Assembly (NCBI GenBank): GCA_023387335.1
Contig: JAEWIF010000004.1
Coordinates: forward strand, 327,934-391,933
Source of the DNA: Pseudomonadota bacterium
Lineage (GTDB): Bacteria > Pseudomonadota > Gammaproteobacteria > Burkholderiales > Burkholderiaceae_C
Direction of reading: 5' to 3'
Length of the DNA: 64,000 nt
The notes beneath the pieces were generated by a model. It saw only the letters and a program-made list of their open reading frames with translations. It had not been told where the DNA came from and made no database searches. How positions within the stretch are numbered: the first letter of the stretch is position 1; every line of letters starts with the position of its first letter. Position numbers and translations under genes: made by a program. Shown here one piece after another: positions 26,317 through 34,118 of the stretch.

Positions 26317-26622
26317 GTGGCAAAAACTGCTTTGATCCAACGCGAACTCAAGCGTGACAAGCTGGTCGCCCAGTACGCGAAGAAGTACGCGGAACTGAAG
26401 GCCGTCGCCGGCGATGCCAAGAAGAGCGAGGAAGAGCGCGCGGCCGCCCGTCTGGCGCTGCAGAAGCTTCCCCGCAATGCCAACCCGACGCGTCAGCGCA
26501 ACCGCTGCGAGATCACGGGCCGCCCGCGCGGAACCTTCCGCCAGTTCGGCCTGGCCCGCAACAAGATCCGCGAGATGGCCTTCACCGGCGACATCCCGGG
26601 CGTGATCAAGGCCAGCTGGTAA
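26317..26622 (+). CDS. rpsN: Ribosomal protein uS14 (long, zinc-free form)
   Basis: A 101-residue small-subunit protein. It uses a GTG start at 26317, giving the usual AKTALIQREL N-terminus. It is the long form without the CxxC zinc ribbon of short S14 proteins and ends with GRPRGTFRQFGLARNKIREMA followed by IPGVIKASW. It sits 9 bases after rplE. Confidence 0.98.
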   Translation: MAKTALIQRELKRDKLVAQYAKKYAELKAVAGDAKKSEEERAAARLALQKLPRNANPTRQRNRCEITGRPRGTFRQFGLARNKIREMAFTGDIPGVIKASW

Positions 26623-26642
26623 GCGGCGAGGAGTGACAAGAC

Positions 26643-27038
26643 ATGAGCATGAGTGATCCCATCGCCGACCTGCTGACCCGCATCCGCAACGCGCAGATGG
26701 TGGCCAAGCCGTCGGTGAGCGTGCCGGCGTCCAACATCAAGGTCGCGATCGCCCAGGTCCTGAAGGACGAGGGCTACATCGACGGTTTCGAGGTCAAGAA
26801 GGACGGCAACAAGAGCGAGCTCGAGATCTCGCTGAAGTACTACGCCGGCCGCCCGGTCATCGAGCGCATCGAGCGCGTCAGCCGTCCCGGCCTGCGCGTG
26901 TACAAGGGCCGCGATTCGATTCCGCAGGTCATGAACGGTCTCGGCGTCGCGATCGTGACCACCCCGAAGGGCGTGATGACCGACCGCAAGGCGCGCGCCA
27001 CCGGCGTGGGCGGCGAAGTGCTGTGCTACGTGGCCTAA
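26643..27038 (+). CDS. rpsH: Ribosomal protein uS8
   Basis: A 131-residue 16S rRNA-binding protein beginning MSDPIADLLTRIRNA after MS, with the conserved C-terminal TTPKGVMTDRKARATGVGGEVLCYV. In E. coli S8 represses the spc operon by binding the rplE region; whether that applies here was not tested. An alternative ATG six bases later would give the shorter N-terminus MSDPI. Confidence 0.98.
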   Translation: MSMSDPIADLLTRIRNAQMVAKPSVSVPASNIKVAIAQVLKDEGYIDGFEVKKDGNKSELEISLKYYAGRPVIERIERVSRPGLRVYKGRDSIPQVMNGLGVAIVTTPKGVMTDRKARATGVGGEVLCYVA

Positions 27039-27054
27039 AGGGAAGGAAAGACAA

Positions 27055-27588
27055 ATGTCCCGAGTAGGAAAGATGCCGGTCGCCGTCCCGCAAGGCGTGG
27101 ACGTGCAGATCAAGGAAGACCAGATCAGCGTCAAGGGCGCCGGCGGCACGCTGTCGCTGGCCCAGAACGCCCTGGTCAAGGTGGCCAGCAAGGACGGCAA
27201 GCTGTCGTTCGAGCCGGCCAACGATTCGCGTGAAGCCAATGCCATGAGCGGCACCATGCGCCAGCTGGTGAACAACATGGTCACCGGCGTGACCAAGGGC
27301 TTCGAGAAGAAGCTGAACCTGGTGGGCGTGGGCTACAAGGCCGCCGTCCAGGGCGGAAAGCTCAACCTGTCGGTGGGCTATTCGCACCCGGTGAACATCG
27401 AAGTGCCCGCCGGCATCAAGTTCGAAACCCCGGCCCCGACCGAGATCGTGGTCAAGGGTGCCGATCGCCAGCGTGTCGGCCAGGTGGCCGCCGAGATCCG
27501 TGCCGTTCGTCCGCCCGAGCCCTACAAGGGCAAGGGGATCCGTTATTCGGACGAGAAGGTCGTGATCAAGGAAACCAAGAAGAAGTAA
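27055..27588 (+). CDS. rplF: Ribosomal protein uL6
   Basis: A 177-residue protein with the duplicated L6 fold. It starts MSRVGKMPVAVPQGV and ends with the signature PEPYKGKGIRYSDEKV near residues 154-169. It stabilises the sarcin-ricin and stalk-base region of 23S rRNA. Position between rpsH and rplR is standard. Confidence 0.98.
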   Translation: MSRVGKMPVAVPQGVDVQIKEDQISVKGAGGTLSLAQNALVKVASKDGKLSFEPANDSREANAMSGTMRQLVNNMVTGVTKGFEKKLNLVGVGYKAAVQGGKLNLSVGYSHPVNIEVPAGIKFETPAPTEIVVKGADRQRVGQVAAEIRAVRPPEPYKGKGIRYSDEKVVIKETKKK

Positions 27589-27598
27589 GGAGCGGACG

Positions 27599-27964
27599 AT
27601 GTTGAACAAGAAAGAGCAGCGCCTCCGCCGGTCCCGCCAGACCCGCATCCGCATCGCGACGCAAGGCGTCGCGCGCCTGACGGTCAACCGGACCAACCTG
27701 CACATCTATGCCCAGGTCATCTCCGACGACGGCAGCAAGGTCCTGGCCTCCGCCTCGACGGCCGCGGCCGACCTGCGCAAGGAGCTGGGCGGCTCGGGCA
27801 AGGGCGGCAACACCGCCGCGGCCCAGCGCGTGGGCAAGCTGATCGCCGAGCGTGCCAAGGCCGCCGGCGTCGAGAAGGTCGCGTTCGATCGCGCCGGTTT
27901 CGCCTACCACGGCCGCGTCAAGGCGCTGGCCGACGCCGCTCGTGAAGCGGGTCTTCAGTTCTAA
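27599..27964 (+). CDS. rplR: Ribosomal protein uL18
   Basis: A 121-residue 5S rRNA-binding protein. The arginine-rich N-terminus (KKEQRLRRSRQTRIRI) and the end FDRAGFAYHGRVKALADAAREAGLQF are typical. It sits 10 bases after rplF and 17 before rpsE. Confidence 0.98.
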   Translation: MLNKKEQRLRRSRQTRIRIATQGVARLTVNRTNLHIYAQVISDDGSKVLASASTAAADLRKELGGSGKGGNTAAAQRVGKLIAERAKAAGVEKVAFDRAGFAYHGRVKALADAAREAGLQF

Positions 27965-27981
27965 CGGACACGGATACCAAG

Positions 27982-28503
27982 ATGGCAAGAGTTCAAGCGA
28001 AGACGCAGGGTGACGGTCCGGAAGACGGCCTGCGCGAGAAGATGATCGCGGTCAACCGCGTCACCAAGGTGGTCAAGGGCGGCCGTATCCTCGGTTTCGC
28101 CGCGCTGACCGTCGTGGGCGACGGCGACGGCCGCGTCGGCATGGGCAAGGGCAAGTCCAAGGAAGTGCCCGCCGCCGTGCAGAAGGCGATGGAAGAAGCC
28201 CGCCGCAACATGACGAAGGTGTCGCTCAAGAACGGCACCATCCACCACAACGTGGTCGGCCACCATGGCGCGGCCCGCGTGATGATGGCGCCGGCCCCCA
28301 AGGGCACCGGCATCATCGCCGGCGGTCCGATGCGCGCGGTGTTCGAAGTCATGGGCATCACCGACATCGTGGCCAAGAGCCACGGTTCGACCAACCCGTA
28401 CAACATGGTCCGCGCCACTTTCGACGCGCTGAAGAACTCCACCACTCCTTCGGAAGTGGCGGCCAAGCGCGGCAAGTCGGTCGAAGACCTGTTCGCCGCC
28501 TGA
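27982..28503 (+). CDS. rpsE: Ribosomal protein uS5
   Basis: A 173-residue small-subunit protein involved in decoding fidelity and helicase activity at the mRNA entry. The double-stranded RNA-binding signature runs from about residue 21 (EKMIAVNRVTKVVKGGR) and the C-terminal S5 fold includes GGPMRAVFEVMGITDIVAKS. Start and length are standard. Confidence 0.98.
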   Translation: MARVQAKTQGDGPEDGLREKMIAVNRVTKVVKGGRILGFAALTVVGDGDGRVGMGKGKSKEVPAAVQKAMEEARRNMTKVSLKNGTIHHNVVGHHGAARVMMAPAPKGTGIIAGGPMRAVFEVMGITDIVAKSHGSTNPYNMVRATFDALKNSTTPSEVAAKRGKSVEDLFAA

Positions 28504-28517
28504 GCGAGGAAAACGAC

Positions 28518-28703
28518 ATGGCGACCCAACAAAACACGGTCAAGGTGCAGCTGGTGCGCAGCCCCATCGGCACCAAGGAATCGCATCGCGCCACGGTGCG
28601 TGGCCTGGGCCTGCGCAAGCTCAACTCGGTCTCCGAGCTGCAGGACACGCCCGCTGTGCGCGGCATGATCAACAAGATCAGCTACCTGGTGAAGGTGCTC
28701 TGA
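28518..28703 (+). CDS. rpmD: Ribosomal protein uL30
   Basis: A 61-residue protein with the L30 pattern VKVQLVRSPIGT followed by VRGLGLRKLNSV. Normal length. It lies 14 bases after rpsE, and rplO starts one base after its stop. Confidence 0.97.
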   Translation: MATQQNTVKVQLVRSPIGTKESHRATVRGLGLRKLNSVSELQDTPAVRGMINKISYLVKVL

Positions 28704-28704
28704 T

Positions 28705-29136
28705 ATGGAACTGAACAACCTCACGTCGGCTCCCGGTGCCCGCAAGGCGCGCCGCCGCGTCGGCCGCGGCATCGGCTCGGGCCTGGGCAAGACCGCGGGC
28801 CGCGGCCACAAGGGCCAGAAATCCCGTTCGGGCGGCTACCACAAGGTCGGCTTCGAAGGCGGCCAGATGCCGCTGCAGCGCCGTCTGCCCAAGCGCGGCT
28901 TCAAGTCGCAGACGCTCAAGTTCAACGGCGAAGTCTCCCTGGCTTCGCTCGAGAAGCTGGGCGCCGCTGAAGTCGACCTGCTGGTCCTCAAGCAGGCCGG
29001 CCTGGTGGGCGAGATGATCAAGAACGTCAAGGTGATCAAGTCCGGCGAGCTCAAGCGCGCCGTCAAGCTCACCGGCATCGGCGCGACCGCCGGCGCCAAG
29101 GCCGCCATCGAGGCGGCCGGCGGCAGCCTGGCCTGA
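28705..29136 (+). CDS. rplO: Ribosomal protein uL15
   Basis: A 143-residue protein. The glycine- and arginine-rich N-terminus (RRRVGRGIGSGLGKTAGRGHKGQKS) penetrates 23S rRNA, and the C-terminal part carries the L15 signature around VIKSGELKRAVKLTGIGATAGAKAAIE. It sits between rpmD and secY as usual. Confidence 0.98.
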   Translation: MELNNLTSAPGARKARRRVGRGIGSGLGKTAGRGHKGQKSRSGGYHKVGFEGGQMPLQRRLPKRGFKSQTLKFNGEVSLASLEKLGAAEVDLLVLKQAGLVGEMIKNVKVIKSGELKRAVKLTGIGATAGAKAAIEAAGGSLA

Positions 29137-29159
29137 TCGCGGCGGACGGAAGGACCAAG

Positions 29160-30479
29160 TTGGCCACGAACGCAGCCCAACTCGCGAAGACCGGCAAGTT
29201 CGGCGACCTGCGCCGGCGGCTGGTGTTCCTGCTGCTCGCGCTGGTCGTCTATCGCGTCGGCGCGCACATCCCCGTGCCCGGCATCGACCCTGGGCAGCTG
29301 CAACAGCTGTTCAAGGGCCAGCAGGGCGGCATCCTGAGCCTGTTCAACATGTTCTCGGGTGGTGCGCTGTCGCGGTTCACGGTGTTCGCGCTGGGGATCA
29401 TGCCGTACATCTCGGCCTCCATCATCATGCAGCTGCTCACCTACGTGGTCCCCACGTTCGAGCAGCTGAAGAAGGAGGGCGAGGCCGGTCGCCGCAAGAT
29501 CACGCAGTACACCCGCTACGGCACGCTGGGCCTGGCGCTGTTCCAGTCGCTGGGCATCGCCATGGCGCTGGAAGCTTCGCCGGGCCTGGTCATCAGCCCG
29601 GGCTTCGGCTTCCGCATGACCGCGGTGGTCAGCCTGACGGCCGGAACGATGTTCCTGATGTGGCTGGGTGAGCAGATCACCGAGCGAGGCCTGGGGAACG
29701 GGATCTCGATCCTGATCTTCGCCGGCATCGCCGCGGGCCTGCCGAGCGCCATCGGCGGACTGCTGGAGCTGGTGCGCACGGGTGCGATGAGCATCCTGGT
29801 CGCCATCTTCATCGTGGCCGTGATCGCCCTGGTGACCTACGCGGTGGTGTTCATCGAGCGGGGCCAGCGCAAGATCCTGGTGAACTACGCGCGCCGTCAG
29901 GTGGGCAACAAGGTGTACGGCGGCCAGTCGTCGCACCTGCCGCTCAAGCTGAACATGGCCGGCGTGATCCCGCCGATCTTCGCCTCGTCGATCATCCTGC
30001 TGCCGGCGACGGTGGTGAGCTGGTTCTCCACCGGCGACTCCATGCGCTGGCTGCGGGACATCGCCTCGACGCTGTCGCCGGGCCAGCCGATCTACGTGAT
30101 GCTGTACGCGGCCGCGATCGTGTTCTTCTGCTTCTTCTACACGGCGCTCGTGTTCAACAGCCGCGAGACCGCCGACAACCTGAAGAAGAGCGGCGCCTTC
30201 ATCCCGGGCATCCGTCCGGGCGACCAGACGGCCCGCTACATCGACAAGATCCTGCTGAGGCTCACGCTGGCCGGCGCGGTGTACATCACCATCGTCTGCC
30301 TGCTGCCCGAGTTCCTGATCCTGAAGTACAACGTGCCGTTCTATTTCGGCGGGACGTCGCTGCTGATCATCGTGGTCGTCACCATGGACTTCATGGCCCA
30401 GGTGCAGAACTACATGATGAGCCAGCAGTACGAGTCGCTGTTGAAGAAGGCCAACTTCAAGACATCACTCGGCGGTTGA
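29160..30479 (+). CDS. secY: Preprotein translocase subunit SecY
   Basis: A 439-residue channel protein of the Sec translocon with ten transmembrane helices. Signatures: HIPVPGIDP in the plug region after helix 1, GIMPYISASIIMQLL, the cytoplasmic loop EGEAGRRKITQYTRYGT and the end QYESLLKKANFK. The start is TTG at 29160, preceded by GGAAGGA; no ATG gives a normal N-terminus. Its place within the ribosomal operon ties membrane insertion capacity to ribosome synthesis. Confidence 0.97.
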   Translation: MATNAAQLAKTGKFGDLRRRLVFLLLALVVYRVGAHIPVPGIDPGQLQQLFKGQQGGILSLFNMFSGGALSRFTVFALGIMPYISASIIMQLLTYVVPTFEQLKKEGEAGRRKITQYTRYGTLGLALFQSLGIAMALEASPGLVISPGFGFRMTAVVSLTAGTMFLMWLGEQITERGLGNGISILIFAGIAAGLPSAIGGLLELVRTGAMSILVAIFIVAVIALVTYAVVFIERGQRKILVNYARRQVGNKVYGGQSSHLPLKLNMAGVIPPIFASSIILLPATVVSWFSTGDSMRWLRDIASTLSPGQPIYVMLYAAAIVFFCFFYTALVFNSRETADNLKKSGAFIPGIRPGDQTARYIDKILLRLTLAGAVYITIVCLLPEFLILKYNVPFYFGGTSLLIIVVVTMDFMAQVQNYMMSQQYESLLKKANFKTSLGG

Positions 30480-30486
30480 AGAAGGA

Positions 30487-30705
30487 ATGGCCAAGGACGA
30501 TGTGATCCAGATGCAGGGAGAGGTGGTGGAAAACCTCCCCAACGCGACCTTTCGCGTGAAGCTGGAAAACGGGCACATGGTGCTCGGTCACATCTCCGGA
30601 AAGATGCGGATGCACTACATCCGCATCCTGCCGGGTGACAAGGTCACCGTGGAATTGACGCCCTACGACTTGTCGCGGGCACGAATTGTTTTCCGCGCCA
30701 AGTAA
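30487..30705 (+). CDS. infA: Translation initiation factor IF-1
   Basis: A 72-residue S1/OB-fold protein that occupies the ribosomal A site during initiation. The sequence MAKDDVIQMQGEVVENLPNA and the end VELTPYDLSRARIVFR are diagnostic. It starts 7 bases after secY. Placement between secY and rpmJ is the usual betaproteobacterial order. Confidence 0.98.
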   Translation: MAKDDVIQMQGEVVENLPNATFRVKLENGHMVLGHISGKMRMHYIRILPGDKVTVELTPYDLSRARIVFRAK

Positions 30706-30732
30706 GGCGGAGAGAGATTAGGAGAAAGAGCA

Positions 30733-30846
30733 ATGAGAGTTTCGGCTTCCGTCAAGAAGATCTGCCGCAACTGCAAGATCATCCGCCGCAAGGGCGTCGT
30801 CCGCGTGATCTGCACCGATCCGCGTCACAAGCAGCGCCAGGGCTGA
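30733..30846 (+). CDS. rpmJ: Ribosomal protein bL36 (zinc-binding form)
   Basis: A 37-residue protein beginning MRVSASVKKICRNCKIIRR. The CxxC at residues 11-14, a third cysteine at 27 and His32 give the zinc-binding (C+) form, so ribosome production here has a zinc demand. AGGAGA at 30720-30725 lies 7 bases before the ATG. It sits between infA and rpsM. Confidence 0.97.
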   Translation: MRVSASVKKICRNCKIIRRKGVVRVICTDPRHKQRQG

Positions 30847-30868
30847 GCACAGGTTTAGAGGAAAAGAC

Positions 30869-31234
30869 ATGGCACGTATCGCCGGTATCAACATTCCGCC
30901 GCACCAGCACACCGAGATCGGCCTGACCGCCATCTTCGGCATCGGCCGCACCCGCGCTCGCAAGATCTGCGAAGCCACGGGCATCCCGTACGCCAAGAAG
31001 GTCAAGGACCTGACGGACGCCGACCTCGAGAAGATCCGCGACCAGATCGCCCAGATCACGATCGAAGGCGACCTGCGCCGCGAGACCACGATGAACATCA
31101 AGCGACTGATGGACATCGGCTGCTACCGCGGCTTCCGTCATCGCCGCGGCCTGCCGATGCGCGGCCAGCGCACGCGCACCAACGCCCGCACCCGCAAGGG
31201 TCCGCGCAAGGCCGCCCAGTCGCTGAAGAAATAA
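30869..31234 (+). CDS. rpsM: Ribosomal protein uS13
   Basis: A 121-residue small-subunit head protein starting MARIAGINIPPHQHTEIGLT, with the helix-hairpin region IFGIGRTRARKI and the basic tail RGLPMRGQRTRTNARTRKG. In E. coli the alpha operon is repressed by S4 at the rpsM leader; the 22-base gap before it here is too short for that pseudoknot. Confidence 0.98.
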   Translation: MARIAGINIPPHQHTEIGLTAIFGIGRTRARKICEATGIPYAKKVKDLTDADLEKIRDQIAQITIEGDLRRETTMNIKRLMDIGCYRGFRHRRGLPMRGQRTRTNARTRKGPRKAAQSLKK

Positions 31235-31252
31235 TCGGGAAAGAGAACAGAC

Positions 31253-31657
31253 ATGGCCAAGGCTCCCGCAAGCAACGCCGCGCAGCGAGTGCGCAAGAAG
31301 GTCCGCAAGAACGTGTCCGACGGTGTCGCGCACGTCCACGCGTCCTTCAACAACACCATCATCACGATCACCGACCGCCAGGGCAACGCGCTCTCCTGGG
31401 CTTCGTCCGGCGGCCAGGGCTTCAAGGGCTCGCGCAAGTCCACGCCGTTCGCCGCGCAGGTGGCTTCGGAAGTGGCCGGCCGTGCCGCCATCGAGCAGGG
31501 CATCAAGAACCTGGACGTCGAGATCAAGGGCCCCGGCCCGGGTCGCGAATCCTCGGTGCGCGCTCTGGCCGCGCTGGGCATCCGCATCAACTCGATCTCG
31601 GACGTCACGCCGGTTCCGCACAACGGCTGCCGCCCCCAGAAGCGTCGTCGTATCTAA
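31253..31657 (+). CDS. rpsK: Ribosomal protein uS11
   Basis: A 134-residue protein of the 30S platform with the signatures HVHASFNNTIITITDRQGN and the C-terminal DVTPVPHNGCRPQKRRRI. An Ala-rich N-terminal extension of about ten residues precedes the core. It is followed by 91 bases containing a terminator-like hairpin before rpsD. Confidence 0.98.
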   Translation: MAKAPASNAAQRVRKKVRKNVSDGVAHVHASFNNTIITITDRQGNALSWASSGGQGFKGSRKSTPFAAQVASEVAGRAAIEQGIKNLDVEIKGPGPGRESSVRALAALGIRINSISDVTPVPHNGCRPQKRRRI

Positions 31658-31704
31658 GCTTTTTCGTTGAAGCCCACCGCCGGAGGTGCACCCGCCGCCG
31701 GCTC

Positions 31705-31733
31705 CCGCGGCAATCGGCCGCGGTAGTTTTTTT
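31705..31733 (+). terminator. Terminator-like hairpin between rpsK and rpsD
   Basis: A 7-bp GC stem CCGCGGC/GCCGCGG with a 5-base loop (31705-31723), then TAG and a run of seven T. It has the form of an intrinsic terminator inside the alpha operon. It may reduce read-through into rpsD-rpoA-rplQ or act as an attenuator responding to ribosomal protein levels. Confidence 0.5.
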
Positions 31734-31748
31734 GAAGGATAGAGAAAA

Positions 31749-32372
31749 GTGGCACGTTATCTCGGCCCCAAGGCCAAACTCTCCCGCCGCGAAGGCACGG
31801 ACCTGTTCCTCAAGAGCGCCCGCCGCTCGATCAGCGACAAGGCCAAGTTCGATTCCAAGCCCGGCCAGCACGGCCGCACCTCGGGCCAGCGCACCAGCGA
31901 CTTCGGCCTGCAGCTGCGCGAGAAGCAGAAGGTCAAGCGCATGTACGGCGTGCTGGAAAAGCAGTTCCGCCGCTACTTCGAGGAAGCCTCCCGCCGCAAG
32001 GGCAACTCCGGGGCCAACCTGCTGTTCCTGCTCGAGTCCCGCCTGGACAACGTGGTGTACCGCATGGGCTTCGGCTCCACCCGCGCCGAGGCGCGCCAGC
32101 TGGTGAGCCACAAGGCGATCACCGTGAACGGCCAGCCGGTCAACATCCCGTCGTACCTGGTCAAGGCCGGCGACGTGGTGGCGGTGCGCGAAAAGTCCAA
32201 GAAGCAGAACCGCGTGGTCGAGGCGCTTCAGCTGGCCCAGCAGGTCGGCATCCCGGCCTGGGTGGAAGTCAACGCCGACAAGGCCGAGGGCACTTTCAAG
32301 AAGACCCCCGATCGCGACGAGTTCGGCGCCGACATCAACGAATCGCTGATCGTCGAACTGTATTCCCGCTAA
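31749..32372 (+). CDS. rpsD: Ribosomal protein uS4
   Basis: A 207-residue 16S rRNA assembly protein. It starts with GTG at 31749 (ARYLGPKAKLSRREGTDLF) after AGAGAAAAG. The S4 RNA-binding domain lies at about residues 97-160 (RLDNVVYRMGFGSTRAEARQLVSHKAI). The N-terminal segment lacks a CxxC zinc knuckle. S4 is the classical repressor of the alpha operon; hairpins lie on both sides of the gene here. Confidence 0.98.
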   Translation: MARYLGPKAKLSRREGTDLFLKSARRSISDKAKFDSKPGQHGRTSGQRTSDFGLQLREKQKVKRMYGVLEKQFRRYFEEASRRKGNSGANLLFLLESRLDNVVYRMGFGSTRAEARQLVSHKAITVNGQPVNIPSYLVKAGDVVAVREKSKKQNRVVEALQLAQQVGIPAWVEVNADKAEGTFKKTPDRDEFGADINESLIVELYSR

Positions 32373-32382
32373 GCCGGATGAC

Positions 32383-32414
32383 ACGGGGCCCACGGGCCCC
32401 GTACTTGAGTTTTT
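32383..32414 (+). terminator. GC hairpin between rpsD and rpoA, weak terminator candidate
   Basis: A 9-bp stem ACGGGGCCC/GGGCCCCGT (32383-32402) with a tiny loop, followed after seven bases by five T. The delay between stem and T-run makes efficient termination unlikely. It may be a pause or processing site separating rpsD from rpoA. Confidence 0.3.
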
Positions 32415-32500
32415 CGTTCCCTTGTTGCGGGGCACCGCGACCGGGGACTTCACCAGCCTTACCGGTGTAACGAGCCGGGGGTATTGAGAGGAAGTCCTGC

Positions 32501-33490
32501 ATGCAAACCAACCTGCTGAAACCCAAAGCCATCAACGTGGAACAGCTTGGCCCGAACCGCGCCAAGGTGACGCTGGAGCCGTTCGAGCGCGGCTACGGCC
32601 ACACGCTGGGCAACGCCCTGCGCCGCGTGCTGCTCTCCTCGATGGTCGGGTATGCGGCAACCGAAGTCACCATCGCCGGTGTGCTTCACGAGTACTCGTC
32701 GATCGACGGCGTCCAGGAAGACGTGGTCAGCATCCTGCTGAACCTCAAGGGCGTGGTCTTCAAGCTGCACAACCGCGACGAGGTCACCCTGTCGCTGCGC
32801 AAGGACGGTGAAGGCGTCGTCACGGCCGCCGACATCCAGACCCCGCACGACGTCGAGATCATCAATCCCGACCATGTCATCGCCCACCTGTCCCAGGGCG
32901 GCAAGATCGACATGCAGATCAAGGTCGAGAAGGGCCGCGGCTACGTGCCGGGCACGATGCGCCGCTACGCCGACGAGCCGACCAAGTCCATCGGCCGCAT
33001 CGTGCTGGACGCTTCGTTCTCGCCGGTCAAGCGCGTGAGCTACACGGTCGAGAGCGCCCGGGTGGAGCAGCGCACCGACCTGGACAAGCTGGTCGTCGAG
33101 ATCGAGACCAACGGCGCCATCACCGCCGAAGACGCGGTGCGTGCCTCGGCCAAGATCCTGGTCGAGCAGCTGGCCGTCTTCGCCCAGCTGGAAGGCAGCG
33201 AACTGGCCGCCTTCGACCAGCCGGTGCAGCGCAGCTCGCAGCAGTTCGACCCGATCCTGCTGCGTCCGGTGGACGAGCTGGAACTCACTGTCCGCTCGGC
33301 CAACTGCCTGAAGGCCGAGAACATCTACTACATCGGCGACCTGATCCAGCGTACCGAGAACGAGCTGCTCAAGACCCCGAACCTGGGTCGCAAGTCGCTC
33401 AACGAGATCAAGGAAGTCCTGGCTTCGCGCGGGCTCACGCTCGGCATGAAGCTCGAGAGCTGGCCCCCGGCCGGCCTGGACAAGCGTTAA
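32501..33490 (+). CDS. rpoA: RNA polymerase alpha subunit
   Basis: A 329-residue subunit. The N-terminal assembly domain (about 1-235) holds GYGHTLGNALRRVLLSSM; the C-terminal domain (about 250-329) holds TVRSANCLKAENIYYIGDL, with the arginine that contacts UP elements and activators, and ends LGMKLESWPPAGL. AGAGGAAG at 32486-32493 precedes the start. Position between rpsD and rplQ is standard. Confidence 0.99.
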   Translation: MQTNLLKPKAINVEQLGPNRAKVTLEPFERGYGHTLGNALRRVLLSSMVGYAATEVTIAGVLHEYSSIDGVQEDVVSILLNLKGVVFKLHNRDEVTLSLRKDGEGVVTAADIQTPHDVEIINPDHVIAHLSQGGKIDMQIKVEKGRGYVPGTMRRYADEPTKSIGRIVLDASFSPVKRVSYTVESARVEQRTDLDKLVVEIETNGAITAEDAVRASAKILVEQLAVFAQLEGSELAAFDQPVQRSSQQFDPILLRPVDELELTVRSANCLKAENIYYIGDLIQRTENELLKTPNLGRKSLNEIKEVLASRGLTLGMKLESWPPAGLDKR

Positions 33491-33557
33491 TCAACCGCAA
33501 CGTGCACCGGGCAGTACCTGACACGGCTGCCCGCGAACTAAGGAAAGGAAAAGCACC

Positions 33558-33953
33558 ATGCGCCACGGCCACGGCCTTCGCAAACTCAATCGCACCAGCG
33601 AGCACCGCCTCGCGATGCTGCGCAACATGATGAATTCGCTCATCGAGCACGAGGTGATCAAGACCACCGTGCCGAAGGCGAAGGAACTGCGCCGCGTCGT
33701 CGAGCCCATGATCACCCTCGGCAAGGAGCCCACGCTCGCCAACAAGCGCCTGGCGTTCGATCGCCTGCGCAATCGCGACATGGTCACCAAGCTGTTCGGC
33801 GAACTGGGCCCGCGCTACCAGGCTCGTCCTGGCGGCTACACCCGCATCCTGAAAATGGGCTTCCGCGTCGGCGACAACGCGCCGATGGCGCTCGTCGAAC
33901 TGGTTGATCGCCCTGAGCCCGTAGAGGGCGAAGGCGAACAGACCGCTTCGTAA
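33558..33953 (+). CDS. rplQ: Ribosomal protein bL17
   Basis: A 131-residue protein near the peptide exit tunnel, starting MRHGHGLRKLNRTSEHRLAM. An acidic tail (PEPVEGEGEQTAS) extends past the conserved core ending MALVELVD. It closes the alpha operon. The initiator tRNA gene begins 24 bases later with its own -10 box. Confidence 0.98.
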   Translation: MRHGHGLRKLNRTSEHRLAMLRNMMNSLIEHEVIKTTVPKAKELRRVVEPMITLGKEPTLANKRLAFDRLRNRDMVTKLFGELGPRYQARPGGYTRILKMGFRVGDNAPMALVELVDRPEPVEGEGEQTAS

Positions 33954-33960
33954 AATCGCC

Positions 33961-33966
33961 TATAAT
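33961..33966 (+). promoter_or_regulatory. -10 box for the initiator tRNA gene
   Basis: A perfect TATAAT, 12 bases before the mature tRNA 5' end. No good -35 hexamer is visible at the right distance. It suggests that the tRNA can be transcribed independently of rplQ, although read-through from the ribosomal operon is also possible. Confidence 0.5.
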
Positions 33967-33977
33967 CTCACCTCTGA

Positions 33978-34054
<77 letters not shown>

Positions 34055-34064
34055 AATCCATGAA

Positions 34065-34089
34065 CGCCCACCTTTCGGTGGGCGTTTTT
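34065..34089 (+). terminator. Intrinsic terminator after tRNA-fMet
   Basis: An 8-bp stem CGCCCACC/GGTGGGCG with a TTTC loop followed by five T. It ends transcription of the tRNA and probably of the ribosomal operon upstream. Confidence 0.88.
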
Positions 34090-34118
34090 GTTTGGTGCCC
34101 CGGCACACGGAGATCGGC

